NCBI RefSeq assembly: GCF_022352055.1
Contig: NZ_JAKRWM010000002.1
Coordinates: forward strand, 665,532 to 729,531
Origin: Cohnella mopanensis
Lineage (GTDB): Bacteria; Bacillota; Bacilli; Paenibacillales; Paenibacillaceae
Length of the DNA: 64,000 nucleotides
Direction: 5' to 3'
Below the pieces are notes generated by a model that was not told the DNA's origin, did no database searches, and saw only the letters and a program-made list of their open reading frames with translations. The translations under genes were made by a program, and so were the position numbers. Of this stretch, positions 16,405 to 28,100 are shown one piece after another. The first letter of the stretch is position 1. Each line of letters begins with the position of its first letter.

Positions 16405-18074
16405 TGGCCGAACGACGTTCGGAGTGGTTGCGCTTTTATTCCATGCTGCAGAAACCGAGGCGACGGTATGTCCAATATGCGATCGGCGAGTCCTTAATTC
16501 GATCGATTGTTCCGATTGTCACGGCATTCGCTCTCAAATGGACGATAGATGCGTCAGTGTCGGATGATATGAATATTTTATGGAAAACGTTTTGGGTTTT
16601 GTGTGGCTCCACCCTCTTGTTCGCCGCCCTATCGCCCTTGCTCGTCTACAGGGTGAAACGGACGGCCAAGCTACTCAGCGTCGGCATACGCGGCAAACTG
16701 ATCAACAAAGTCGCATACTTGTCTTTCCCGTTCTTCGAGCGCAATGAAAGCGGCGAGTTGATGTCAAAAATGTCGAACGACGTGTTTCAAATGGAGGAAA
16801 TGTATACCGAGCATATGCGTAATTTAGTCCATTATGCGATCGTGGGCTTAGCTTCCTTCGCGGCGATGCTTGTCCTGGAATGGCGATTTGCTTTGTCGCT
16901 GATCGCGTTAACCGTTGTGATAGGGGCGGTGAACTATCGATTCCTTCGCCCGTTGCGGATGCTTAGCAATACTTTACAGCAACGGAAAGGCGAAGCGAAT
17001 GCCAGATGCAGCGATTTGTTACACGGTCTTTCCACGATTAAGCTCTATCAACTGGAACCCGTCGTCATCAGTCAATACGATGAACGAAATCGCGAGATTC
17101 AGCATTTAACGAGTAGATTCGGACGTCAAACCGCATGGCTGGAAGCTATGAATTATTTGTTGACCTTCATAAGCTTCGGTGGCATTGCTGTTGCGGGAAC
17201 GTTTCTAGTGCTGAGTGGTTCGATCGAAACGGGTTCGTTAATCGCCCTTATCCAGTTACAGATGAACGTAACGTTCGTCATCATGCTTACGGGAGGATTG
17301 TTTGCCCGAATGCAGGTTTCCGTTACGGCATCCGAACGAATCAACGGATTGCTCGAGAGTGAAGAGGAAGCCCATGAGACCGTCGAAAGGAACTTGGATA
17401 TATCAGAAGGCACGAAAGACTATGCCGTCGAGTTAGACGATGTATTTTTTTCCTATGGCCAAAGATCCGTTCTGCGAGGCATTACGATGTCGGTGCGGTC
17501 TGGCGAGACGGCCGTCATCATGGGAGGGAGCGGCAATGGAAAAAGCACGCTATGCAAGCTGTTGCTCGGTTTTTATCGACCAGACAGCGGCAGCATCAGA
17601 CTGCTTGGCGACGATTTCTCGCAGTGCTCTCTGACGGATTGGAGAAGTAGAATCGCTTATGTTCCGCAAGAGCCATTTCTCTTCTCGGGGACGATCGAGG
17701 ACAACATTCGGTTTGGCAACCTTGACGCATCGGATGAAGACGTACGGACCGCAGCCGCGGCAGCAGGCGCCCATGACTTCATTCACTCGCTACCGGAAGG
17801 TTACGGTACGAATATTACACAAGATGCGTCCAACCTATCGGGAGGCCAGAAACAAAGGATCACCATTGCCAGAGCTTTTCTGAAAGACGCCCCGATCCTG
17901 CTTCTGGACGAGCCAAGCTCATCGCTTGACTCCGCGGCGGCGAATGCTGTGGCGGATGTCGTGAATCGATTGAGGGGGGTGAAGACGTGCCTCGTTATCG
18001 CTCATGAATCTAAGTCGCGGTATCAAGTGGACGCTGTGTATTGCATCGAAGATGGGAAAGCGCAAAAACAGTAA
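16404..18074 (+). CDS. ABC exporter half-transporter, subunit B (TMD-NBD fusion)
   Basis: 556 residues with the same architecture as the preceding gene. Walker A is GGSGNGKST (about 374), with GGSGN replacing the commoner GPSGS. Signature 'LSGGQKQRITIARAFL' (about 479), Walker B 'LLLDEPSSSLD' with the catalytic Glu, and an H-loop His in 'VIAHESK'. Both nucleotide sites of the presumed heterodimer therefore look competent, unlike heterodimers with one degenerate site. Its ATG overlaps the stop of subunit A (TAATG). Confidence 0.9.
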   Translation: MAERRSEWLRFYSMLQKPRRRYVQYAIGESLIRSIVPIVTAFALKWTIDASVSDDMNILWKTFWVLCGSTLLFAALSPLLVYRVKRTAKLLSVGIRGKLINKVAYLSFPFFERNESGELMSKMSNDVFQMEEMYTEHMRNLVHYAIVGLASFAAMLVLEWRFALSLIALTVVIGAVNYRFLRPLRMLSNTLQQRKGEANARCSDLLHGLSTIKLYQLEPVVISQYDERNREIQHLTSRFGRQTAWLEAMNYLLTFISFGGIAVAGTFLVLSGSIETGSLIALIQLQMNVTFVIMLTGGLFARMQVSVTASERINGLLESEEEAHETVERNLDISEGTKDYAVELDDVFFSYGQRSVLRGITMSVRSGETAVIMGGSGNGKSTLCKLLLGFYRPDSGSIRLLGDDFSQCSLTDWRSRIAYVPQEPFLFSGTIEDNIRFGNLDASDEDVRTAAAAAGAHDFIHSLPEGYGTNITQDASNLSGGQKQRITIARAFLKDAPILLLDEPSSSLDSAAANAVADVVNRLRGVKTCLVIAHESKSRYQVDAVYCIEDGKAQKQ

Positions 18075-18097
18075 ACGGAAATGAAAGAAGGGAACTT

Positions 18098-19168
18098 GTG
18101 ATTAGCGTTATTATGCCGACATTCAATAAAGCTGCTTATTTGAATCTGACTTTAGCCTCGTTCGTACGGCAAACTTCCAAAGATTACGAAATCGTCCTGA
18201 TCGACGACGGAAGCGTGGATGGCACGCAAGCCATCGCGGACAATTACAAGAACAAACTGAATTTGATCCACTTGAAACAGGCCAACCTAGGGCGATCGGC
18301 AGCGAGGAATAAGGGGATTTCCGCTAGCTCGGGAGAGTATCTTCTGTTTAACGATGACGATCGTATCGTTCAAGGCGACTTTATAGAGCGGCATCAAGAG
18401 GCTCTCTCAAGAGAAGCAAATACCGTTCATATCGGCGGCAAAGGTCGAGTTCTAACGATCTGGCACCGAAACCAGTTGATCATGCAAGGCAAGGACCGTC
18501 GAAAACTAGCGGAGAAGCTAGGCGATCGTTGGCATCGCGTTCGCAGGAAGGCGTATGCGGAGCTTGCGTCGGCAGAGGAAGTGGAGACGAATTTCGAGCC
18601 TACCATCGATCGGTTATTTCTGGGCAAAGAGTTCGAATCGAATCATGTGTTAGGAGTTCCAATTGATCGAATCGAAGACTTTCGCCTGAAGTGGATGCTA
18701 GGTACAACGGCTAATCTGTCCGTGAGAAAGGATGCTGTAGTCGAAGCGGGGATGTTCGATACGGAGTTCAGAGGCTGGGGAATGGAGGACTCCGAGCTCT
18801 GCTACAGGCTGGTGATGAACGGATTGGCGCTGAAAGAATGTTCCGAGGCGTTCAATTACCATCAAATTCATCCGATCGGGCGAAAGTTCTGGATCAATCC
18901 GACGATGAGCATTTCACGTATGAACGAGCTAAAAAGAAACATCGAGTATTTTCACGGCAAATTCGGAACGCCCGCCAGTTATATTTTTCGCAGAGCGTTT
19001 TACGATAATATCCCGACTTTGCTAGCGAATGAGATATTAATTCAATTCGAAGGCGCATTAGGCGAATCAGATACCGTCGAGGAGTGGGACTCGCTGTATC
19101 GCAGGATCATGAGGAGCAGAAGAAACCAGTCGTTAAGAGCGAAGCTTGGTTTTAGATCGAAAGGGTAG
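18098..19168 (+). CDS. GT2-family glycosyltransferase
   Basis: 356 residues from GTG 18098, preceded by AAGAAGGGA. The frame is open into the upstream ABC gene, but 'ISVIMPTFNKAAYL' is the normal GT-A N-terminus. Features: nucleotide-binding 'VLIDDGSVDGT', 'NLGRSAARNKGI', a metal-binding DXD-type run 'FNDDDR', and the acceptor/catalytic 'GWGMEDSELCYRL' of the chondroitin-polymerase/galactosyltransferase C-terminal region. No membrane segment. It sits between the exporters and the first NRPS with small gaps, so it probably glycosylates the product or an intermediate. The sugar donor cannot be read from sequence, and no sugar-nucleotide biosynthesis gene is nearby. Confidence 0.87.
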   Translation: MISVIMPTFNKAAYLNLTLASFVRQTSKDYEIVLIDDGSVDGTQAIADNYKNKLNLIHLKQANLGRSAARNKGISASSGEYLLFNDDDRIVQGDFIERHQEALSREANTVHIGGKGRVLTIWHRNQLIMQGKDRRKLAEKLGDRWHRVRRKAYAELASAEEVETNFEPTIDRLFLGKEFESNHVLGVPIDRIEDFRLKWMLGTTANLSVRKDAVVEAGMFDTEFRGWGMEDSELCYRLVMNGLALKECSEAFNYHQIHPIGRKFWINPTMSISRMNELKRNIEYFHGKFGTPASYIFRRAFYDNIPTLLANEILIQFEGALGESDTVEEWDSLYRRIMRSRRNQSLRAKLGFRSKG

Positions 19169-19186
19169 CGGAATAAGGAGGATGCT

Positions 19187-22100
19187 ATGATGCGGACGCG
19201 ACAATCGACACTTGCGGAAGTTCTTCATGACCTTAGGGAATCCGGTAATGGGATTACTTATACGACTAGGCACGAAGAAACTTTCGTTTCATACGGCGAG
19301 TTGTACGGCAAAGCGCAGGGGAAATTGTACGTCCTGCAACGTAAAGGCATGCAGCCCAAGGACGAGTTAGTGTTCCAGGTGGAGGATAACGGCGATTTTA
19401 TCATCCTTTTCTGGGCTTGCCAGCTAGGGGGCATCATTCCCGTACCCCTAGCGGCTGGAAATAACGAGGATCACAAACTTAAGCTGGCCAGAGTGTGGAA
19501 AAACCTTCGTAATCCCTATCTGGCCTGTTCGAAGGAAACCCTTAGGCAAATCGAAAAATACTCGGAGCATCCGGAGATCTCATCTTGCCTGGCGTCGATG
19601 CAGGGGCAAGCGATCCTCATAGATGACGACGCACAATCGATCGAACTCGGCAGAGGGAATTTGCAACCGATCGGGTCGGAGGATATCGCTTTAATCCAAT
19701 ATTCATCAGGTTCGACTGGCGCTCCCAAGGGAGTCATCTTGACGCATGGGAACATACTTTGCAACATCAACGCCATAATCGATGGCGCAGGGGTAAGTTC
19801 GGCCGATCGTTCCCTGAGTTGGATGCCGCTCACGCACGATATGGGATTGATCGGTTGCCATCTGACAGCCCTTACCACCAATATTCATCAATTCATTATG
19901 CCGCCGACTTTATTCGTAATGGATCCCGAGCTGTGGTTGCATAAAGCGCATGAGCATCAGATTACGCTGCTGTCCTCGCCCAATTTCGGCTACAAGCATT
20001 TCCTGAGCCACTGCAAGAAGGAACGTATCGCCGAATGGAATCTATCGCGTTTGCGGCTCATCTTCAATGGGGCGGAACCGGTATCGGCAACATTATGCGA
20101 TTTGTTCTTGGATGCGATCGAGCCGGCCGGAGCGAGCAGGAACATCTTGTTCCCCGTCTACGGAATGGCGGAAGCCAGTCTGGCCGTCACCTTTCCTCCA
20201 GTGAACGAAGAAGTGATTCCGGTTTACGTGGATAGAAGCTCGCTTTCGGCAGGCGAACCCGTTCTGGAAATCAGCCCCGACGACAAAACATGCGTGACGT
20301 TCGTGGACGTTGGCTATCCCGTACAAGATTGCGAGGTCCGTATATGCGATGAGGATGGACGGACATTGCTAGAGCGATATATCGGAAATATCCAGATCAA
20401 GGGCAATAACGTCACGAGGGGGTATTACCGTAATCCCGCGGAGACGGACAAGCTCATAACTGATGACGGGTGGCTGAATACCGGAGATTTAGGATTTATG
20501 CGCAATGGGCGCCTTGTCGTTACGGGAAGGAAAAAAGACATTATTTTCGTGCGAGGACAAAATTATTACCCGCACGATCTAGAAGGGATAGCTCAGGAAC
20601 AACTCGGTATCGAGCTTGGGAAAATCGCGATATGCGGAGTGACCAGCGAGAACGCGGGCACGGATGAGATCGCCGCCTTCATCGTGCACCGGGGCAAACC
20701 GGACAGCTTCGTCGACATTGTTCTCGATGTTAAGAAGACTTTGAATAAAGCGACCGGCCTATCCATCAAACAGGTTGTACCCGTACGAAGCATTCCCAAA
20801 ACGACCAGCGGAAAATTGCAACGATACAAGCTGGCAGAAAGCTATGAAAGGGGAGAATTTACGGAAGTCATCGAACGGCTGCACAAGCTTCTGGATGAGC
20901 GGATAACGCCCGAGGCAACGGAAACGGCGGACGATTTACTTGAGCGGCGGCTGTCCCGACTATGGGCTGACGGACTTGGACGGGGAAGCGTCGGCATCGA
21001 TGAGGATTTTTTCGAAATGGGCGGAGATTCGTTAACGGCGGCTTTGTTGCTTAATCGCATTCATAAAGAGTTTCATGTTGAAGTACCTGCTGCCGCCCTA
21101 TTTGAGTTATCGACAGCGAGGAAACTAGCAAATTACATTCGAGATGCGGAGAAGAGCATTTACGAGCCGATCCCGAAGGCCGAGAAGTGCGAGTATTATC
21201 CGGTTTCCTCCTCGCAGTACCGGGTGTACGTGCAAGAACAGTCTCAAGACATCGGGACTAGCTATCATATGCCGGTTCTCATCCATATCGAAGGCGATCT
21301 CGACATCGCGAAAGCGGAGCGCGTTTTCCGCCGATTAATAAATCTCCACGAGAGCCTTCGAACTTCCTTTTCCGAAATGGACGGAAACATTGTTCAGCTC
21401 GTCCACCGGGAAGAGCAGATCGAGTTTGCCTTGGAAATCTTAAATCTCGAACATGGCGGCGTGCGGGAGGCGATCGATGGATTTATCCGCCCGTTTCGTC
21501 TTAGCGAAGCGCCATTATTTCGAGCCGGGCTTATTTCAGAAGGCGATAAAAGGATGGTAGCGGGCAAGCACTATCTTATTCTGGATATGCATCATGCTAT
21601 ATCCGATGGAATCTCGGTCAAACATTTGATCGAACAATTCGCAATGCAATATGAAGGGAAGGACTTGCCGGCCCCTCATCTGCAATATAAAGACTACGTC
21701 ATGTGGCAGCGGGAGCGGAAGCGATCGGATCGATATGCAAGTGATAGGCTCTATTGGGAGCGGAAATTATCCGGCGAGGTCCCTCTGCTCGAGATGCCGA
21801 CGAACCGCAAAAGAACTGAAGCTCGAAGCTTCGAAGGCGATTCGATTCCTTTCTCGCTCGACGAGTCGTGCGTAAGGAAGCTGAACGAGCTCGCGCATCG
21901 GCATTCGGTTACCGTTAACGTGATCTTATTAACCGCCTACGCGATTGTGTTAAACAAATATACGAGACAGCAGGACCTTGTCGTCGGTTCATTGGTTTCG
22001 GGTAGGAATCACGCGGACTTGGAGTCCATTGTCGGCATGTTCGTCAATTATTTGCCGTTGCGGATGTCGATTGATCCTGCAATGACTTTCGTGGAGACGC

Positions 22101-25100
22101 TTGAACGTTGTGCGCGATCCATAACGGAGGATTATTCACATCAAGATTTTCCCTACGAGGACATGATCGGTTTAGTGTCGGCAAGAACGCCTCAAGGACG
22201 AAATCCGTTATTCGATACGATGTTGATCGTGCACAACCAGATGGACATCGGTTCGGAAATAAGGATGGGAGACGGGAAACTGACTTCCGAAGAATGGCGA
22301 ACGAATACGTCGAAGCTCGATTTCAAGCTGGATGTTTACATGGATGGTAGCGGGCTTACTTGCTGGCTGGAATATAATCGGCATCTCTTCGATCGCGAGA
22401 CGATGGAGAGATGGTGCGGACACTTCGAGGCTATCGTTCAATCGGTGCTTCATAATCCGCATGTCCAACTGCGCGATATCGACATGCTGACCGAGACGGA
22501 GCGTCTTCAAATTGTTCGGTCGTTCAACCGCGAGGTAACAACAACGGAGGATAGCGATGAGAGCGTGCTGCACGAATGGTTCGAGAAAGCCGCGAAACAA
22601 TGGCCTGATCGCATAGCTGTCTTAAATGGGGATCAACGGATGACGTATCGGGAGCTGAATGGGAAAGCGAACCAGCTAGCTTCGGAACTAAGAAGGAACG
22701 GCCTAGGGCCAGACCGGATCGCCGCGGTCGTCGTGGAACGTTCCGCGGAGATGATGATCGGCATTCTGGCCGTTCTGAAAGCAGGCGGAGCGTACTTGCC
22801 AATCTCTCCCGACTATCCGCTCGAACGGATACGTTTCATGCTCGAGGATAGCGGCGCCGTCTTATTGCTCACCCAGAAGGCATGGTTGAAACGGTTAGGC
22901 GATGCCGAGGAAGAGAAACCAAACGCGACTCGCATAGCTTTCTCCGGCGCCATTCTGGACATCGGAGACGATGAGAGATACCGCGGCGATCGTGATGATG
23001 AAGCGACGCACGGAACCGATCCCGTTCATAGCCGCAACTTGGCTTACGTTATCTATACTTCCGGTTCGACGGGCAACCCGAAGGGGGTCATGATTGAACA
23101 CGGAGCGGCCGTCAACCGAATTCGTTGGATGCAGAAGCAATACCCGATCGGAGAGAACGATGTCATCCTGCAGAAGACGGCCTTTACGTTCGACGTGTCG
23201 GTATGGGAACTGCTGTGGTGGTTTTTCGCCGGTGCGGCGGTTAGCTTCTTGTCGCCGGGCGGAGAGAAAGATCCGGACACCATCATTCGAGCGATCGAAG
23301 CCCACCGGGTGACGACGCTTCACTTCGTGCCTTCCATGCTGCATTTATTTCTGGAACATCAGGAAAGACGGCAAGAAGCCGATAGGAGCCAAGCTTCTTT
23401 GGCGACTTTGAAATACGTATTCGCAAGCGGAGAAGCGTTGCCCCCGCAGCATGTGGAACGCTTTTACGAGCGGTTCGGGTTGTTGCAAGGCGGCCCCATA
23501 CTCGTTAACTTATATGGTCCCACGGAAGCGGCCATCGACGTATCGTATTACGATTGTCAACCGGAACCATTGGCGGACAGCGTTCCGATCGGCAGACCGA
23601 TCGATCATATTCAATTGTACGTTCTCGACGAGGCGCGGCAATTGCTTCCGATCGGCGTTCCTGGCGAATTATATATCGCGGGCAAAGGGTTAGCCCGGGG
23701 TTATATTCAATTGCAAGAGCTGACTTCCGAGAAATTCGTCGACAATCCTTACGTTCCGGGGACGCGGATGTACCGGACGGGAGATCTCGCGAAATGGCAA
23801 GCCGACGGAACGATCGTCTATATGGGCAGGCTCGACCATCAAGTGAAGTTGCGCGGCTATCGGATTGAACTAGGTGAAATCGAAGCGGGATTGCTGCGTC
23901 ACCCTGCAATTCATGAAGCCGTCGTGACGGTGAAAGAAACGCCTGAAGGCGACAAGTATTTAAGCGCGCACATGGTGAGCGATCAGGTGCTGACGATGTC
24001 CATAATTCGCGAGCATCTGGGCCGGTTGCTTCCGGAATATATGATTCCCGCGCGTTATAGCCTCATCGATAAGATGCCGCTCACTTCTAACGGCAAAGTT
24101 GACCGCAAAGCGCTGGCAAAGCTTGAAAATGAAGAGCTTACAGCAACGGATTACGCGGCGCCGGACGATGCAACGGAAGAAGATTTGATCGCATTATGGC
24201 AGACCGTGCTTCATCGGGAACGAATAGGTGCGACGGACGACTTTTTCGAACTCGGCGGGCATTCGCTTAAGGCGACGGAGCTTCTGAACAAGCTGCATAA
24301 GGAGCTCCGGGCTACCTTGTCGTTAAAAGATATTTTTAATAATCCGACGGTACGCCAAATGGCAATCCTATTGCGCGGGAATGAAAAAAGCGACGTTGCC
24401 CCGATACCGCCAGCGGAGGAAAGAGAGTATTACGAGCTTTCTCCGGCGCAGAGCAGGTTGTACGTCTTGCAGCAATTCGAACAGATTGGCACCGCCTATC
24501 ACTTGCCCGCGATTTTCACATACGAGGGTACCGTCGATCAAGATCGGTTCGAGAAGGCGTTGAGTTCGGTCGTTCGGCGTCATGAAAGCTTACGTACCTC
24601 ATTCGCTATGGTCGATGGGGCGCCCGTGCAGAAAGTCCATTCTTCCTCGACCGTTTCAATCGAATGGAAGGAGGGTTCTCAGGCGACGTTACCGGAGTTG
24701 ATCCGGGATTTCATTCGCGCGTTCGATTTGGCCGAGCCTCCGCTATTGCGGGCTTCGATAGTGCAATTGCGTCCGAATGAGCAGCTTATTATGTTCGATA
24801 TGCATCATCTTGTGTCCGACGGTGTCTCGATGGGCGTTCTCGTGGAAGATTTCGTCGGGTTCTATGAAGGAAGAGACCCGGAGAAGCCAGTCGTTCCTTA
24901 TAAGGATTTCGCCGGTTGGCAGCGGGAAGCATTGGCTAACGGGACTTGGAAAGAGCAAGAACGATACTGGATCGGACAATTTGCCGATGGGGTGCCCACC
25001 CTTAACATGCTCACCGATTACAATCGGCCTTCCATGAGATCGTTCGAAGGAGACAAGCTTTCGTTTCGACTGACGAAGGAAGAAACGCTTGCTTTGCGGA

Positions 25101-28100
25101 AGCTCGCCGGGGATCTTCGAATCACGTTGTATATGGCCATGTTGGCGGTCTTCAACGTTTTCCTGTCCCGTTATTCCGGTCAGGACGATATCGTGGTCGG
25201 AACGCCGGTATCGGGTAGGTCTCACGCTGATCTCCATAACGCGGTAGGTATGTTCGTCAATACGCTGCCCATGAGAAATTACCCGACTGGGCATAAAACG
25301 TTCAAATCGTTCGCGGAGGAATTACGGGAAAATACGCTGGGTGCGTTCAGCAATCAAGATTATCCGTTCGAAGAGCTGGTCGGAAAATTGCAATTGACGC
25401 GTAGCCTAAGCCGAAATCCGCTGTTCGACGCTATGTTCGTCATGCAGAACATGACGATACCGGAGATGACGCTCGATCAACTTCCGCTGAAGCGTTGCGA
25501 GTCTCCGCACGTCTCCGCTAAGTTCGACTTCACGCTGGAAGTTGTCGAGACGGAAGAAGCGGAAATCGAATGCCATTTCGAATATTGCACGAAGCTATTC
25601 CGGGAAGAGACGGTCGGGACGTGGATTCGGCATTATCGCAATATTCTGAAAGAAGTGACGGCCAACCCTGAGATCGCGATCGGTAATATCGATATGCTTT
25701 CCTCGGACGAAATCAGCCAGTTGTTATCCGTTCCTGATGATGAAGTACGTTATCCGCGCGAGAAAACGATCCACGGGCTGTTCGAAGACCAAGCGGAACG
25801 AACGCCTGAAGGTGAAGCCGTCGTCTGCGGCAACGAGCGCATCACCTATCGTGAGCTGAACGAAAGGGCGAATCGACTAGCTGCAGGGTTGCGGAGCAAA
25901 GGGGTCGTACCCGATCAGCGGGTCGGTCTCATGTTGGATCGCTCCGTCGACATGATCGTAGGTATCTTGGCCATTCTGAAGTCCGGTGGCGCTTATGTTC
26001 CGATCGATCCTGATTACCCGGCGGAACGGGCGGCGTATATGATTGCCGATAGCGAAGCCTCGATCGTCGTAACGGAATCGAAGTACGAGGCCGGTCTGCG
26101 GTTAATCGCGCCGGAAGTCGTCGATATCGCTCAGCTTTCCTCTTGGTCATGCGATTTCGCGCCAAGTAAGAGCGCGCCCGGCAATCTGGCTTATATTATC
26201 TACACATCCGGCACGACCGGAAAACCCAAAGGGGTCATGATCGAGCATCGCAACGTAGTTAGTCTAATGGTTCATGACCCATCGTTATTCGACTTCAATG
26301 CAAACGATGCATGGACGATGTTCCATTCGTATTGCTTCGATTTTTCCGTGTGGGAGATGTACGGTGCCTTGTTATACGGAGGAAAGCTGGTCGTGCTGGA
26401 GAAGCAGGTCGCGCAAGATCCGGAGCGATTGCTGGATGTGTTGATCGGGGAGAAGGTGACGGTATTCAATCAGACGCCTTCGTCATTCTATCATTTCATT
26501 CGCTATGAGTCGGCGAGGCAGAGACCGGAGCTTCAGTTCCGGTACGTGATCTTCGGCGGCGAGGCATTGAAGCCGTCGATGCTCGGTTCTTGGAAACAAC
26601 GATACCCCGATACCAAGCTGGTGAACATGTACGGGATTACGGAAACGACGGTTCATGTCACTTACAAAGAAATGACGGACATAGAGATCTCATCGAACGT
26701 CAGCCGGATCGGTCAGCCGATTCCGACGCTAAACGCCTATATTCTGGACGGCAACTTAAAGCTTGTGCCGTTAGGCGCTGCCGGGGAGCTTTACGTTGGC
26801 GGCAAGGGCGTCGCGCGAGGATACTTGAACCGCCCCGAGTTAACGGAACAGAAGTTCATCGCCAATCCCTATCGCCCGGGAGAGACTTTATATCGTTCAG
26901 GCGATCTGGTCCGCATGTCTGCGGACGGCGAATTGGAGTACATGGGCCGGATAGATCACCAGGTGAAAGTTCGGGGATTCCGAATCGAGCTGGGGGAAAT
27001 CGAGCACGGATTACAGCAGCATCCGCATATTCGCGAAGCCGTCGTGCTGGCGAAAGAAGACGCGGATGGCGAAAAGGCGTTATGGGGTTACGTAGCCGTG
27101 AACGAAGAGCTGCCGATAGCCGAACTACGCAAGCATCTATCCGCAACGCTGCCGGATTATATGATTCCGTCGTTCTACGTGCAGATGGATACATTACCAT
27201 TAACGGCGAATGGGAAAATCGATAGAAACGCTCTTATGCGGTTTGAGGCGGATCGAAGGACGAACTCTTCCAACGCGGCTCCTCGGAATGAGCTTGAGAG
27301 AAAAATAAGCGAGATTTGGCAAGATGTGCTCGCATTGGACAGCGTCGGCGCGCACGACAATTTCTTCGACGTCGGCGGGCATTCGCTGCTTCTGCTTCGG
27401 TTGCATTCGCGTTTGGAACAGCATTATCCCGGAATTGTAAAGGTAACGGATTTGTTTACCTATCCGACGATTCACGTGTTAGCCGCGTTCATCGAAGCCG
27501 AGACGGCATCCGCATCGGCGATAAGAACGATGCGCTTCGCTGAGCTGCCCGATTCGTTCTTCGCTAACCGGCAGGGAAAGTCGCAGCGGACATCGCTTAC
27601 GTTCCAACTGGACTCGCGAACGACGACCGACGCGAAGCGCATGGCGGAGGAAGCGCGGGGCGACCTGGAGTCGGTATTGGCGGGGGCTTATCTCTATCTG
27701 TTCGCGCAATTGACGAAGAAAGCCGAGCAGACCATCTACGTAATGGCTCGTAATCAGACTGTACATGCGGTGGATATCGATTTAAGCGGGCAGCAGGACG
27801 CTTTCGCGCTTGTCTGTTCGGTTCAACAGCAACTTGTAACGCGTGCCGGAAACGAGGACGAATCGGTTATTAAATCATTGAACGCCATACCTTCTTCTCC
27901 AGAGAGCGGCATCTATCCGTTGTTCTATAAGTACGGTCGAAGCGTAGCAAACGCGGCTTCCGACGAAGCGTTCGACATTGTCTTATCTTTCTACGAAGAG
28001 AACGATCGGATTACGCTGCTATGCAGTTACGACGAGAGGAAGCTTCGTAAGGAGAAGATGAAAGAACTGTGCCAAGGCTACGTGAAAATGGTCGGTTGGT

